Assembly (NCBI GenBank): GCA_009779495.1
Contig: WRED01000021.1
Coordinates: 1 to 36,036 of the forward strand
Origin: Oscillospiraceae bacterium
GTDB taxonomy: Bacteria; Bacillota; Clostridia; Oscillospirales; Acutalibacteraceae
Direction of reading: 5' to 3'
Length of the DNA stretch: 36,036 nt
The notes under the pieces are model-generated. The model saw nothing but the letters and a program-made list of their open reading frames with translations. It did no database searches and had not been told where the DNA came from. The translations under genes were made by a program, and so were the position numbers. Of the stretch, positions 15,726-24,246 are shown piece after piece. Positions within the stretch are counted from its first letter, which is position 1. Every line of letters begins with the position of its first letter.

Positions 15726-17129
15726 ATGAAGCAATTCATGTCCCGGGATTTCCTGCTTGACAGCCCCATCGCCCAAACGCTTTTTTCCGCAGCGGAGAGC
15801 ATGCCGGTTTTCGACTGGCACTGTCATCTTTCCCCGAAGGAAATCTATGAAAATAAGCAGCCCGAAAACATTGCGGAGCTATGGCTCACAGGCGACCATT
15901 ATAAGTGGCGGGCCATGCGCTCTTTCGGCATTGACGAAAAGTACATCACCGGCGACGCGGACGGCTATGAAAAGTTCATGGCCTGGGCAAAGGTCATGCC
16001 GTATCTCATCGGCAATCCCCTTTACCACTGGACTCACCTTGAGCTGCGCCGCTATTTCGACATAGATGAAACGCTGTGCGAGCGTACTGCCGACCAGATA
16101 TGGAAGCGGGCCAACGCGAAAATCGCGGAGGGCGGATTCAGGCCGCGCGAGCTTATCGTCGGCTCGAACGTCAGGTGCCTGTTCACCACCGACGACCCCG
16201 CCGACTCGCTTGAGTACCACCGCCTCATCGCTCAGGACAGAAGCTTCACCTGCAAGGTGCTCCCGGCGTTCCGCCCCGACAAGGCGCTGAATGTGGAGCT
16301 GCCCTCTTTCCTGCCGTGGCTCGCGCAGTTTGAAAAGACTGTCGGTGAGAAAATCAAAAGCTTTGCCGGACTCAAGGCGGCGCTCAAGGACCGCATCAGC
16401 TTCTTTGACCAGATGGGCTGCCGTGCCAGCGACCAGGCTTTCTCCTACATGCCCTTTGCCCCGGCGGACGATATTGAGCTTGAGCTGATCTTCTCCAAGG
16501 TGCTTTTCAAAAGCCCGCTTACGGAGCTTGAGGCGGATAAGTACCGCACGTCGGTCATGCTGTTTTTAGCGTCGAAATACGCGGAAAAAGGCTGGGCGAT
16601 GGAGATTCATATGGGCGCCATGCGCAACAATAACACCAGAATGCTGAATAAGCTCGGACCCGACTCCGGCTTTGACTCGATCGGCGACGATCAGATCGCG
16701 CTTCGGCTGTCCCGCTTTCTCGACAGCCTGGCGGCGGAAAAGCAGCTGCCGAAGACCATCCTGTTCACGCTGAATCCAAAGGACAACTATGTGCTCGGTT
16801 CCATGCTCGGCAACTTCCAGTCGCCTGAAACCGCCGGTAAAATACAGTTCGGCTCTGCGTGGTGGTTCAACGACAACATCGATGGCATGCGCGAGCAGAT
16901 GAAAGCGCTGGCGAACCTCGGCTGCATCGGCAAATTCATCGGCATGGTCACGGACTCGCGTTCTTTCCTGTCGTACCCGCGCCATGAATATTTCAGGCGC
17001 ATACTGTGCGGGCTTTTGGGCGGCTGGGTCGAGGACGGGCTGTACCCTGACGACTTCGAGACGCTCGAAAAGATCGTGCGGGATATTTCGTATAACAATG
17101 CCGTGGATTATTTTAAGCCGAAAGTATAA
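15726..17129 (+). CDS. uxaC: glucuronate/uronate isomerase
   Basis: ATG 15726 is chosen because GGAG at 15713-15716 lies nine bases upstream; the ATG at 15711 overlaps that site. The 467-residue protein has the usual UxaC length and sequence pattern: VFDWHCHLSPKEIY with metal-type H32 and H34, HWTHLELRRYF, VRCLFTTDDPADSLEYH, WAMEIHMGAMRNNN, and WWFNDN near the C terminus. UxaC converts D-glucuronate to D-fructuronate and D-galacturonate to D-tagaturonate, the first step of uronate catabolism in the cytoplasm. No other uronate genes lie nearby; instead the gcv genes begin 47 bases downstream, so read-through is likely. Confidence 0.95.
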   Translation: MKQFMSRDFLLDSPIAQTLFSAAESMPVFDWHCHLSPKEIYENKQPENIAELWLTGDHYKWRAMRSFGIDEKYITGDADGYEKFMAWAKVMPYLIGNPLYHWTHLELRRYFDIDETLCERTADQIWKRANAKIAEGGFRPRELIVGSNVRCLFTTDDPADSLEYHRLIAQDRSFTCKVLPAFRPDKALNVELPSFLPWLAQFEKTVGEKIKSFAGLKAALKDRISFFDQMGCRASDQAFSYMPFAPADDIELELIFSKVLFKSPLTELEADKYRTSVMLFLASKYAEKGWAMEIHMGAMRNNNTRMLNKLGPDSGFDSIGDDQIALRLSRFLDSLAAEKQLPKTILFTLNPKDNYVLGSMLGNFQSPETAGKIQFGSAWWFNDNIDGMREQMKALANLGCIGKFIGMVTDSRSFLSYPRHEYFRRILCGLLGGWVEDGLYPDDFETLEKIVRDISYNNAVDYFKPKV

Positions 17130-17176
17130 TGTTTAACATACATCCGTATCCAATATCTGTGAAAGGAATCAACAAT

Positions 17177-18259
17177 ATGTCTGAACTGAAAACCCCTCTT
17201 TACGATCTCCACGTCAAATACGGCGGCAGGCTCGTGCCTTTCGCCGGTTACCTCCTGCCCGTGCAGTACGCGGGCATAACGGCGGAGCACATGGCCGTGC
17301 GCACGGCCGCCGGGCTGTTCGACGTGTCACACATGGGCGAGATTTCCTTAACCGGGCCTGACGCCCTGCAAAACGTCCAAAATCTGCTGACAAACGACTT
17401 TTCAACAATGACTGACGGTCAGGCCCGTTACAGCCCCATGTGCAACGAAAACGGCGGTATCGTGGACGACCTGCTCGTCTACCGCAAAGACGGGCAAAGC
17501 TACCTGCTCGTCGTCAATGCGTCCAACCGCGAAAAGGACGCCGCATGGATCAAGTCTCACCTGTCCGGTGACGTGACTTTCAAAGACGAATCCGACGAAA
17601 CCGCGCAGCTCGCCCTGCAAGGCCCGAAGGCACAAGAGATTCTGTGCAGACTGGCCGGCGAAGCTTCCCTCCCCGAAAAATACTATACATTTAAAAATAA
17701 TGTGTCCGTCGGCGGACTTGCGTGCCTTGTCTCCAGAACCGGCTACACCGGCGAGGACGGCTATGAGCTGTACACCGCAAACGAAAACGCGGAGCCCCTG
17801 TGGGAGAAGCTGATGGAAGCCGGGCGGGACTTGGGTCTTGTCCCCTGCGGCCTTGGCGCGCGTGACACCCTGCGGCTCGAGGCGGCCATGCCCCTGTACG
17901 GCCACGAGATGACCGACGATATATCTCCCCTTGAAACAGGGCTTAACTTCGCCGTCAAGATGCAGAAGGACGATTTCATCGGCAAGGCGGCGATCGCCGC
18001 CAAAGGCGAGCCGACGGTGCGTCGCGTTGGGCTGGAGCTTTTAGGGCGCGGCATCGCCCGCGAGCATGACCGTGTGTTCATCGGCGAAACCGAGGTTGGC
18101 TATGTCACGTCGGGAACCATGTGCCCCTATCTGAACAAGGCCGTGGCTATGGCCATCGTGCCGAAGGAGGTCGCCGCCGGGGACGAGGTTATCATAGAGG
18201 TTCGCGGCAAAAAAATCCCGGCGAAAGTAGTTCCTCTGCCGTTTTACAAAAAATCATAA
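17177..18259 (+). CDS. gcvT: glycine cleavage system T protein (aminomethyltransferase)
   Basis: ATG 17177 is preferred over the upstream frame start because AAAGGAA lies eight bases before it and the protein then begins MSELKTPLYDLHVKYGG, as in family members. The 360-residue product has the expected length. GLFDVSHMGEI, YSPMCNENGGIVDDLLVYR (folate-binding region) and RTGYTGEDGYELY are family motifs. GcvT transfers the methylene group from aminomethyl-lipoyl-GcvH to tetrahydrofolate and releases ammonia. It is the first gene of a gcvT-x-gcvH-gcvPA-gcvPB cluster. I see no glycine riboswitch upstream. Confidence 0.96.
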   Translation: MSELKTPLYDLHVKYGGRLVPFAGYLLPVQYAGITAEHMAVRTAAGLFDVSHMGEISLTGPDALQNVQNLLTNDFSTMTDGQARYSPMCNENGGIVDDLLVYRKDGQSYLLVVNASNREKDAAWIKSHLSGDVTFKDESDETAQLALQGPKAQEILCRLAGEASLPEKYYTFKNNVSVGGLACLVSRTGYTGEDGYELYTANENAEPLWEKLMEAGRDLGLVPCGLGARDTLRLEAAMPLYGHEMTDDISPLETGLNFAVKMQKDDFIGKAAIAAKGEPTVRRVGLELLGRGIAREHDRVFIGETEVGYVTSGTMCPYLNKAVAMAIVPKEVAAGDEVIIEVRGKKIPAKVVPLPFYKKS

Positions 18260-18277
18260 TTCAGGAGGATTTGCACA

Positions 18278-18502
18278 ATGACAACAAATAACTCTCCAAG
18301 CGTAAATCAGGGAAAAGGCTCGGTTTGTATCTACTCAAACAACGGGGAGATATCCCACCTAACCGTGTCGCCCAAGAAAAAATCCGACGTTTTGATCGGC
18401 GCCGCGGCAGTTTTGGTGACTCTGTCCGCGATAGCCAACATCGTTATTGCAGTAATGAACTGCTGCCCCGCGCAAGAATGCCTTTCGCAGGAATCAGAAT
18501 AA
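18278..18502 (+). CDS. small single-pass membrane protein inside the gcv operon
   Basis: This 74-residue protein has CAGGAGG ten bases upstream of ATG and lies 18 bases after gcvT and 36 before gcvH, so it is almost certainly translated with them. It has a polar N-terminal region with VCIYSNNGEISHLTVSPKKK, one hydrophobic helix at about residues 40-60 (VLIGAAAVLVTLSAIANIVIAV), and a short tail with two adjacent cysteines and a third (CCPAQEC). No known glycine cleavage component resembles it and I do not recognise the family. Membrane tethering or sensing are speculative roles. Confidence 0.7.
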   Translation: MTTNNSPSVNQGKGSVCIYSNNGEISHLTVSPKKKSDVLIGAAAVLVTLSAIANIVIAVMNCCPAQECLSQESE

Positions 18503-18538
18503 CTTCACATTAATCATATTTTAAAAGGAGATTAAACC

Positions 18539-18913
18539 ATGAACGTACAAAAAGATTTATTCTACGCGCAGTCCCACGAATGGGTAAAGTACCTTGACGG
18601 CGGCCGCGCGCTGGTCGGCATATCCGATCACGCGCAGTCGGAGATGGGCGACGTGGCGTTCATCAACCTCTGCGACGAGGGCGACGCGCTGAACGCCGGT
18701 GACTGTTTAGGCGACATTGAATCCATCAAGGCCGTTTCGGACGTCTATTCGCCGGTCGCGGGCACGGTCGCGCGCGTCAATGACGAGCTGCTCGACGATC
18801 CCGCAAGGCTCAACGCCGACCCTTACGGCGCATGGCTCATAGAGCTTGAAGATGTGACGGAAAACGCAGAGCTTATGGACGCGGACGCTTACGAAAATTA
18901 CATTTCAGAATAA
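18539..18913 (+). CDS. gcvH: glycine cleavage system H protein
   Basis: This 124-residue lipoyl carrier protein shows SHEWVKYLDGGRALVGISDHAQSEMGDVAFINL, then GDIESIKAVSDVYSPVAGTV with the lipoylated lysine at K64. The C-terminal DPYGAWLIELE is also typical. GcvH shuttles the aminomethyl group between GcvP, GcvT and the lipoamide dehydrogenase. AAAAGGAG upstream supports ATG 18539. No lipoate ligase or dihydrolipoamide dehydrogenase gene is in the window. Confidence 0.97.
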   Translation: MNVQKDLFYAQSHEWVKYLDGGRALVGISDHAQSEMGDVAFINLCDEGDALNAGDCLGDIESIKAVSDVYSPVAGTVARVNDELLDDPARLNADPYGAWLIELEDVTENAELMDADAYENYISE

Positions 18914-18959
18914 CGTGCGGGGCGGGACTTTCTCCCGCCGGCAATATTGGAGGAAATTT

Positions 18960-20285
18960 ATGTCCTACATTCCAAATACGATCGCCGAGCGCAAAGAAAT
19001 GCTTGGCTCTATCGGAGTATCCTCTGTTGAGGAGCTGTTCGCCGCAATCCCCGAAAATCTGCGATTAAAAGGCCGCATGAATCTCCCACAGGCGAAAACC
19101 GAGTTCGAGGTTCTCAGCGAGCTGACCGCCCTGTCGGAGAAAAACACGCTGTTCAAAACGTGTTTTCGCGGCGCGGGCGCGTACCGCCATTATATCCCCA
19201 GCGTCGTGAGAAGCCTCGCGTCCCGCGAGGAGTTTGTGACGGCGTACACCCCCTATCAGCCCGAACTCAGCCAGGGCGTGCTGCAAAGCATCTTCGAGTA
19301 TCAAACGGTAATCTGCGAGCTGACGGGCATGGACGCTTCAAACGCCGGCGTCTATGACGGCGCGCAGGCCGCCGCCGAAGCCATCGCGATGTTCCGCGAA
19401 CGCAAACGCACAAAGGCCGTTGTGTCGGCGGCGATCCGCCCCATGACTCTGTCGGTCATAAAAACATACTGCCGCGCGGCGGACTGCGCGCTCACCATAG
19501 TCCCGGCGCGTGACGGCGTGACGGACTTGGCCGCCCTGAAAGCCGCGCTTGACGGCGAGACGGCGGCGGTGTACATGGAACAGCCCAACTACTACGGCAT
19601 CGTCGAAAACGCGGCCGGCATAGCTGACGCGGCCCACGGCGCGGGCGCGAAGCTCATCATGGGCGGCCATCCCATCTCGCTGGCCGTGCTGAAAACCCCG
19701 GCGGAATACAGCGCGGACGCCGCTGTCGGCGAGGGCCAGCCGCTGGGTATGCCGCTGTCGTTCGGCGGACCGTATCTCGGATTCATGGCCGTCAAGGCGC
19801 GCGATATGCGCAGACTGCCCGGACGCATCGTCGGCAAGACCGCTGACGCGCAGGGCCGCGACGCCTATGTCCTAACCCTCCAGGCGCGCGAACAGCATAT
19901 CCGCCGCGAAAAAGCGGTGTCCAGCATCTGCTCAAACGAGGCGCTCTGCTCCTTAACAGCCGCCGTTTACTGCGCAGCCATGGGCAAAGAGGGACTGCGA
20001 GATGCCGCGAACCAATGCCACGCAAAGGCGAAATACGCGGCGGAGCAAATCGCGTCCATAGACGGTTTCGGTATGAAGTTCGGCGGATTTTTCTTCTGTG
20101 AATTCGTGACGTCCTGCCCCGTCCCCGCTGACCGCGTCATGGACGCGTTGGCAAAGCAAAACATTTTGGGCGGACTTCCGATCAAAATCGACGGCGAAGA
20201 TTGCATTCTGTGGTGCGTGACGGAGGTCAACACAAAGGCGGAAATCGACGCGCTTACAAAAATCCTGAAGGAGGTAATATACTAA
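18960..20285 (+). CDS. gcvPA: glycine dehydrogenase (decarboxylating) subunit 1
   Basis: ATG 18960 follows TTGGAGG by seven bases; the GTG frame start at 18915 has no such site. The 441-residue protein begins MSYIPNTIAERKEMLGSIG, as typical for GcvPA, and includes YTPYQPELSQGVLQSIFEYQT, an aldolase-like PLP fold and GGPYLGFMAVK. GcvPA and GcvPB form the alpha2beta2 P protein that decarboxylates glycine. The last codons (GTA ATA TAC TAA) overlap the left end of a family B hairpin element, which provides the stop codon. The ribosome binding site for gcvPB seems to lie in the final codons (AAGGAGG, 20268-20274). Confidence 0.96.
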   Translation: MSYIPNTIAERKEMLGSIGVSSVEELFAAIPENLRLKGRMNLPQAKTEFEVLSELTALSEKNTLFKTCFRGAGAYRHYIPSVVRSLASREEFVTAYTPYQPELSQGVLQSIFEYQTVICELTGMDASNAGVYDGAQAAAEAIAMFRERKRTKAVVSAAIRPMTLSVIKTYCRAADCALTIVPARDGVTDLAALKAALDGETAAVYMEQPNYYGIVENAAGIADAAHGAGAKLIMGGHPISLAVLKTPAEYSADAAVGEGQPLGMPLSFGGPYLGFMAVKARDMRRLPGRIVGKTADAQGRDAYVLTLQAREQHIRREKAVSSICSNEALCSLTAAVYCAAMGKEGLRDAANQCHAKAKYAAEQIASIDGFGMKFGGFFFCEFVTSCPVPADRVMDALAKQNILGGLPIKIDGEDCILWCVTEVNTKAEIDALTKILKEVIY

Positions 20286-20380
20286 TCCCTCATTAAAACC
20301 TTTTCAAAAAATCTGCGCAAAAACCCACACATCAAAGCCTTTTGCTTGATTTTTTGAAGGTTTTATAATTGGGATTAGTA
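20280..20380. repeat. TACT/AGTA hairpin element (family B), copy 2 of 3, between gcvPA and gcvPB
   Basis: This 101-base element has ends TACTAATCCC and GGGATTAGTA, inner arms AAAACCTT and AAGGTTTT, and CAAAAAATC with GATTTTTTG. The core CTGCGCAAAAACCCACACAT then CAAAG matches copies 1 and 3. It overlaps the gcvPA stop and separates AAGGAGG (20268-20274) from the gcvPB start. Confidence 0.9.
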
Positions 20381-20390
20381 TAATGTCAGA

Positions 20391-21818
20391 ATGAGTGAGT
20401 TAATATTCAGTAAAAGCAGGCCCGGCCGCCGCTGTACCGTTATTCCAAAATGCGACGTACCAAAAGCGGATATCCCGCACGAGCTTCTGAGAGAGACCGC
20501 CCCCGGACTTCCCGAAATCGCGGAGGTCGATCTGGTGCGGCATTACACGAACCTCAGCCGCAGGGCTTTCGGCGTTGACAACGGCTTCTACCCCTTAGGC
20601 TCCTGCACCATGAAATACAACCCCAAGGTGAACGAGGAAGCGGCGGCTCTTCGCAGCTTCACGGGCATTCACCCGCTTCAGCCACCTGAGTCGGTTCAGG
20701 GCGCCTTACAGGTGATGGGCGTGCTGTCCGACTGTCTGCGCGAAATAACGGGCATGAACGCGATCTCCCTCCAGCCCGCCGCCGGGGCGCACGGCGAGTT
20801 CGCGGCGCTGGTGATGATCAAGGCGTACCTCCTTGACCACGGCCAGCCTGACCGAACCAAGCTCATCGTGCCCGACTCCGCCCACGGGACAAACCCGGCC
20901 AGCGCGGCCATGTGCGGCTTCGAGGTGGTGAACATACCGTCAACAGCCGACGGGCTTGTTGACCTGGACGCGCTCAAATCAGCGGTCGGAGACGACACGG
21001 CGGCTCTCATGCTCACCAACCCCAACACTGTCGGCAAATTCGACACGAATATCGGTGAAATCGCAGACATTGTGCACGGCGCGGGCGGCCTGCTGTACTA
21101 CGACGGCGCGAACCTCAACGCCATCATGGGCATCGCAAGGCCCGGCGACATGGGCTTCGACGCGATCCACCTGAATCTGCATAAAACTTTCTCGACGCCA
21201 CACGGCGGCGGCGGCCCCGGCAGCGGCCCCGTCGGCTGTAACGCGAAGCTTGCGCCGTATCTCCCCTCCCCCGCCGTGACTGTTAAGGACGGCGGATACG
21301 CGTTCACGTCGCCTGAAAAATCCGTCGGCATGTTAAAAAGCTTTTACGGCAACTTCCTCGTGTGCGTCAAGGCGCTTGCCTATATCCTGACCCTCGGCGC
21401 TGACGGTCTGCGCGAAGCTTCGGAAAACGCCGTGCTCAACGCGAACTACATGCAGGAAAACCTGCGCGGCGCGTATGACGTCCCGTTCCCGGGGCACTGT
21501 ATGCACGAATTCGTCTTGAGCCTTGAGTTGCTGAAAAAAGAAACCGGCGTAACCGCGGCGGATATCGCCAAAGGGCTGATCGACCGCGGCGTCCATCCGC
21601 CGACGATGTACTTCCCGCTGATCGTGCACGAGGCGCTGATGCTTGAGCCGACGGAGACTGAGTCACGCGAGACGCTTGACCACGCCATCGCGGCCCTGAA
21701 AGAACTGCGCCAAATGGCCGCGGAAAGCCCGCAGGCGCTTCACGACGCGCCTGTAACCACGCCGGTCGGACGCCCGGATGAAACGGCGGCGGTGCGCAAC
21801 CCGGTATTGCGGGCATAA
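20391..21818 (+). CDS. gcvPB: glycine dehydrogenase (decarboxylating) subunit 2
   Basis: This 475-residue protein carries the PLP-binding subunit signature: FYPLGSCTMKYNPK, QPAAGAHGEFAAL, DSAHGTNPASAAMCGF, DGANLNAIMG and LNLHKTFSTPHGGGGPGSGP with the Schiff-base lysine at K265. It pairs with GcvPA. ATG 20391 has no ribosome binding site directly upstream; the nearest good one is across the hairpin element. A mini-frame ATG TCA GAA TGA (20383-20394) overlaps the gcvPB ATG, offering an alternative route by coupled re-initiation. The C-terminal 35 residues are variable and rich in Ala, Pro and Thr. Confidence 0.97.
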   Translation: MSELIFSKSRPGRRCTVIPKCDVPKADIPHELLRETAPGLPEIAEVDLVRHYTNLSRRAFGVDNGFYPLGSCTMKYNPKVNEEAAALRSFTGIHPLQPPESVQGALQVMGVLSDCLREITGMNAISLQPAAGAHGEFAALVMIKAYLLDHGQPDRTKLIVPDSAHGTNPASAAMCGFEVVNIPSTADGLVDLDALKSAVGDDTAALMLTNPNTVGKFDTNIGEIADIVHGAGGLLYYDGANLNAIMGIARPGDMGFDAIHLNLHKTFSTPHGGGGPGSGPVGCNAKLAPYLPSPAVTVKDGGYAFTSPEKSVGMLKSFYGNFLVCVKALAYILTLGADGLREASENAVLNANYMQENLRGAYDVPFPGHCMHEFVLSLELLKKETGVTAADIAKGLIDRGVHPPTMYFPLIVHEALMLEPTETESRETLDHAIAALKELRQMAAESPQALHDAPVTTPVGRPDETAAVRNPVLRA

Positions 21819-21840
21819 TACCGTCATGGGAGGCTTATAT

Positions 21841-22329
21841 ATGGAAAGCAAGAATATCATGGGTTTCCCCTATGAAGAAAGAACCCTCGAAGCGTTCAAT
21901 ATCATCGGCTTCACAAAGATCGTGCCGTCGGGCGGCGAGCTTTATGACGAGGTGCGGACAGACGGCCGCTGGCAGACTCTGCAAAGCATGAACGCCGCAG
22001 ACAAAAACATCTACGGCGCCGCGTCCCATGACCGGAAATGTTCGGAGGGACATTATCGGTATACCCTCGGCGTCAGGCATGATAAAAGCTATACCGCCAA
22101 TCCTTTGCATGACGCGCTGTTTGAGCTGCGCGTCAAAAAGTCGGACTGGATCGTATTTACGCTTAACTTTGAACAAGAATACGGGGCTTTCTGGGGCAAG
22201 AATCCATATGCCATGATCAAAGAGCTTGGATATGATTTCAACAAAGGCGTCGGCCTGCACATTGATGTGTTCAGCGAGAGTTATAATGGCCATGAAATGG
22301 AATTCTGGATGCCGGTATGCAAAAAATGA
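21841..22329 (+). CDS. GyrI-like / AraC effector-binding domain protein
   Basis: ATG 21841 is preferred because GGGAGG lies seven bases upstream. The 162-residue protein lacks a DNA-binding domain and is a stand-alone small-molecule-binding module. It begins MESKNIMGFPYEERTLEAFN and ends YNGHEMEFWMPVCKK, where the terminal 'E.W.PV' pattern is typical of GyrI-like domains. Such proteins can sequester or hydrolyse small ligands or serve as partners of regulators. It lies 22 bases after gcvPB and 43 before the fucosidase gene, so it could be the end of the gcv transcript or the start of the next. The function is unknown. Confidence 0.7.
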   Translation: MESKNIMGFPYEERTLEAFNIIGFTKIVPSGGELYDEVRTDGRWQTLQSMNAADKNIYGAASHDRKCSEGHYRYTLGVRHDKSYTANPLHDALFELRVKKSDWIVFTLNFEQEYGAFWGKNPYAMIKELGYDFNKGVGLHIDVFSESYNGHEMEFWMPVCKK

Positions 22330-22372
22330 TCTTTAAATAGTAAACAGAGTGGATTTTGAAAGGAATGTTCCC

Positions 22373-23794
22373 ATGAAAAAAACCGACCCCATCATTGAGG
22401 CCGCCGCAAAGGTCGTCCCCTCCGAGCGCCAGCTAAAATGGCACGAGCTTGAATTCTACGCTTTCATCCACTTCGGTATCAACACTTTCACCGATTCCGA
22501 GTGGGGCAGCGGCGGCGAAAGCCCCGAGCTGTTCAATCCCGTGAAGCTCAACGCCCTCCAGTGGGCCAAAATCATCAAGGCCGCCGGCATGAAAGCCCTG
22601 ATCCTCACCTGCAAGCACCACGACGGCTTTTGCCTGTGGCCGAGCGCGTACACCGACCACAGCGTCAAGTCAAGCCCGTGGAAAGACGGAAACGGCGACG
22701 TCGTGAAAGAAGCGGCAAACGCGTGCCGCGCCGTGGGAATCAAGTTCGGCGTATACCTCTCGCCCTGGGACCGGCACGAGTTAAGCTACGGCACGGGCGA
22801 ACGCTACAACGAATTTTTCAAAAACCAGCTCCGCGAACTGCTGACGAACTACGGCGACCTTTTCTGCGTCTGGTTTGACGGCGCGTGCGGCGAGGGCAAG
22901 GACGGACGCCGGCAGGAATACGACTGGCAGGGCTATTACGCCCTGATCCGCGAGCTTCAGCCAAACGCCGTCATCTCCGTCTGCGGGCCTGACGTGCGCT
23001 GGATCGGCAACGAGTCCGGCGTAACCAGGCGTTCGGAGTGGAACGTCGTGCCCTGGTACTACTCAAACGCCGAGTGCGTCGCGGCCGCTTCCCAGAAAGA
23101 CGACCTCGCGCCGCCGAAGAAAATCAGTTCCACCGACCTTGACCTGGGCAGCCGCGCCAAAATCAAAAAAGGCCACCGGCTGATCTGGTATCCGGCGGAG
23201 GTTGACGTGTCCCTGCGCAAGGGCTGGTTCTACCATAAAAATGAGGATTTGACTGTCAAGCCGCTTTCAAAGCTCGCTGATCTCTATTACAAGTCAGTCG
23301 GCGCGAACGCGTCGCTGCTTTTGAACCTCTCGCCGAATCAGGACGGGCTGATCGCCGAGCGCGACATGGAAACGCTGCTCTCTCTGGGCGCGCAGCTTGA
23401 GATCGACTTCAACGAAAACCTGGCCGAGGGTTCGGTTATGACATGCTCGACTCAGCTCGACGGCGACCACGGCGCGCAGAACGTCCTTGATCCCGACAAA
23501 TCCAAATACTGGCACTCCGGCATGGATCCCGAAAAGCCCTGGATCGAGATCGACCTGGGCGACGACTACGATATCGACAAGGTTGTGCTGCGCGAGCATA
23601 TCCGCACCGGCCAGCAGATCGAGGAGTTCACGCTGTACGGCGAGGTGGAGGGCAAATGGAAAAAGCTGTCGGAGGGCACGGTCATCGGCAGCAAGCGCAT
23701 ATGCCGCTTCCCAGAGCTGCGGGTACAGAAGATGCGGCTTGTGATTGAGCAGACGCGGTGCTTCGCGGCGATTGAGGCGTTCGAGGCATACTAG
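22373..23794 (+). CDS. alpha-L-fucosidase GH29 with C-terminal F5/8 (CBM32-like) domain
   Basis: ATG 22373 has GAAAGGAA eight bases upstream. The 473-residue protein starts with the GH29 barrel: WHELEFYAFIHFGINTFTDSEWG, ALILTCKHHDGFCLWPS, and VWFDGACGEG with the nucleophile at D169. From about residue 355 a discoidin-type domain follows (QNVLDPDKSKYWHSG, then a WIEIDLGDDYDIDKVVL segment). GH29 enzymes remove alpha-L-fucose from glycans; this domain pattern is common in the alpha-1,3/1,4-specific subgroup. There is no signal peptide, so it likely acts on imported fucosylated oligosaccharides. The TAG stop lies inside a TAGA-type repeat. Confidence 0.93.
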   Translation: MKKTDPIIEAAAKVVPSERQLKWHELEFYAFIHFGINTFTDSEWGSGGESPELFNPVKLNALQWAKIIKAAGMKALILTCKHHDGFCLWPSAYTDHSVKSSPWKDGNGDVVKEAANACRAVGIKFGVYLSPWDRHELSYGTGERYNEFFKNQLRELLTNYGDLFCVWFDGACGEGKDGRRQEYDWQGYYALIRELQPNAVISVCGPDVRWIGNESGVTRRSEWNVVPWYYSNAECVAAASQKDDLAPPKKISSTDLDLGSRAKIKKGHRLIWYPAEVDVSLRKGWFYHKNEDLTVKPLSKLADLYYKSVGANASLLLNLSPNQDGLIAERDMETLLSLGAQLEIDFNENLAEGSVMTCSTQLDGDHGAQNVLDPDKSKYWHSGMDPEKPWIEIDLGDDYDIDKVVLREHIRTGQQIEEFTLYGEVEGKWKKLSEGTVIGSKRICRFPELRVQKMRLVIEQTRCFAAIEAFEAY

Positions 23795-23889
23795 ATGCTA
23801 GATTCTAGACGCTAGACGGTAGACGTGGTTAAAGGAACGCAATGCGTTTGATTAACTGCGTCTACAATCTAAAATCTAATGTCTAAAAT
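23791..23889. repeat. TAGA-rich palindromic repeat (family C), left copy
   Basis: CTAGATGCTAGATTCTAGAC with GCTAGACGGTAGACG forms one arm and TCTACAATCTAAAATCTAAT with GTCTAAAA the other, around GGTTAAAGGAACGCAATGCG and GATTAACTGCG. The first bases (CTAG) contain the TAG stop of the fucosidase gene. It is matched in inverted orientation by 24247-24306. Confidence 0.75.
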
Positions 23890-23910
23890 TCTGAAAGGTC
23901 GGTGTGCCGC

Positions 23911-24155
23911 GTGGGAACTTCTTTTGCCATATTACACATTGTATCGTATTTTATCATACTGGCCGCCCCAATTTTGATGGTTATTTTCGGAATTCGCGGC
24001 TTGAGCGTATGCAAAAAAATAAAAAGAACCGCGACGCCAAGTCCTTGAAAAGAATAAGGATAATCTCCGTGATTGCCGTTGTGCTGGGCGGCGTCATTCC
24101 CTTAATTTCGATTTTGTTTTCGGCTTTATTGATAGGAATAACTCTTAAAAATTGA
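23911..24155 (+). pseudogene. small two-helix membrane protein gene with an apparent frameshift
   Basis: One frame from GTG 23911 encodes GTSFAILHIVSYFIILAAP then ILMVIFGIRGLSVCKK, a first membrane helix. It stops soon after, but slipping within the run of seven A at 24013-24019 continues into NKKNRDAKSLKRIRIISVIA and a second helix ending ISILFSALLIGITLKN at 24155. The joined product would be about 82 residues, with two helices and a strongly basic loop. The exact start is uncertain (GTG 23902 or 23911; AAAGG at 23894-23898). Either a sequencing indel or real decay explains the break. It lies between inverted family C repeats and its stop codon is in the left arm of the terminator. Confidence 0.5.
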
Positions 24156-24207
24156 ACAGCATAAAAAGTGGCGGCCATGATGGTCGCCCCCTTTTATGCT
24201 GTTCAAT
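24151..24207 (+). terminator. strong terminator hairpin after the small membrane gene
   Basis: ATTGAACAGCATAAAA (24151-24166) pairs perfectly with TTTTATGCTGTTCAAT (24192-24207), followed by TTTTTT. The loop contains a second short palindrome, GGCGGCCAT/ATGGTCGCC. The arms also make it effective on the opposite strand, where the YhhN-type gene ends. Confidence 0.85.
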
Positions 24208-24246
24208 TTTTTTACAGAACGGGACATCAAGGACGCCGTCCCCTAC

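Noticed and set aside
15253-17176. Glycine riboswitch upstream of gcvT
   Set aside because: I searched by eye for the tandem glycine aptamer consensus upstream of uxaC and gcvT and saw none; the 47-base uxaC-gcvT gap is too short.
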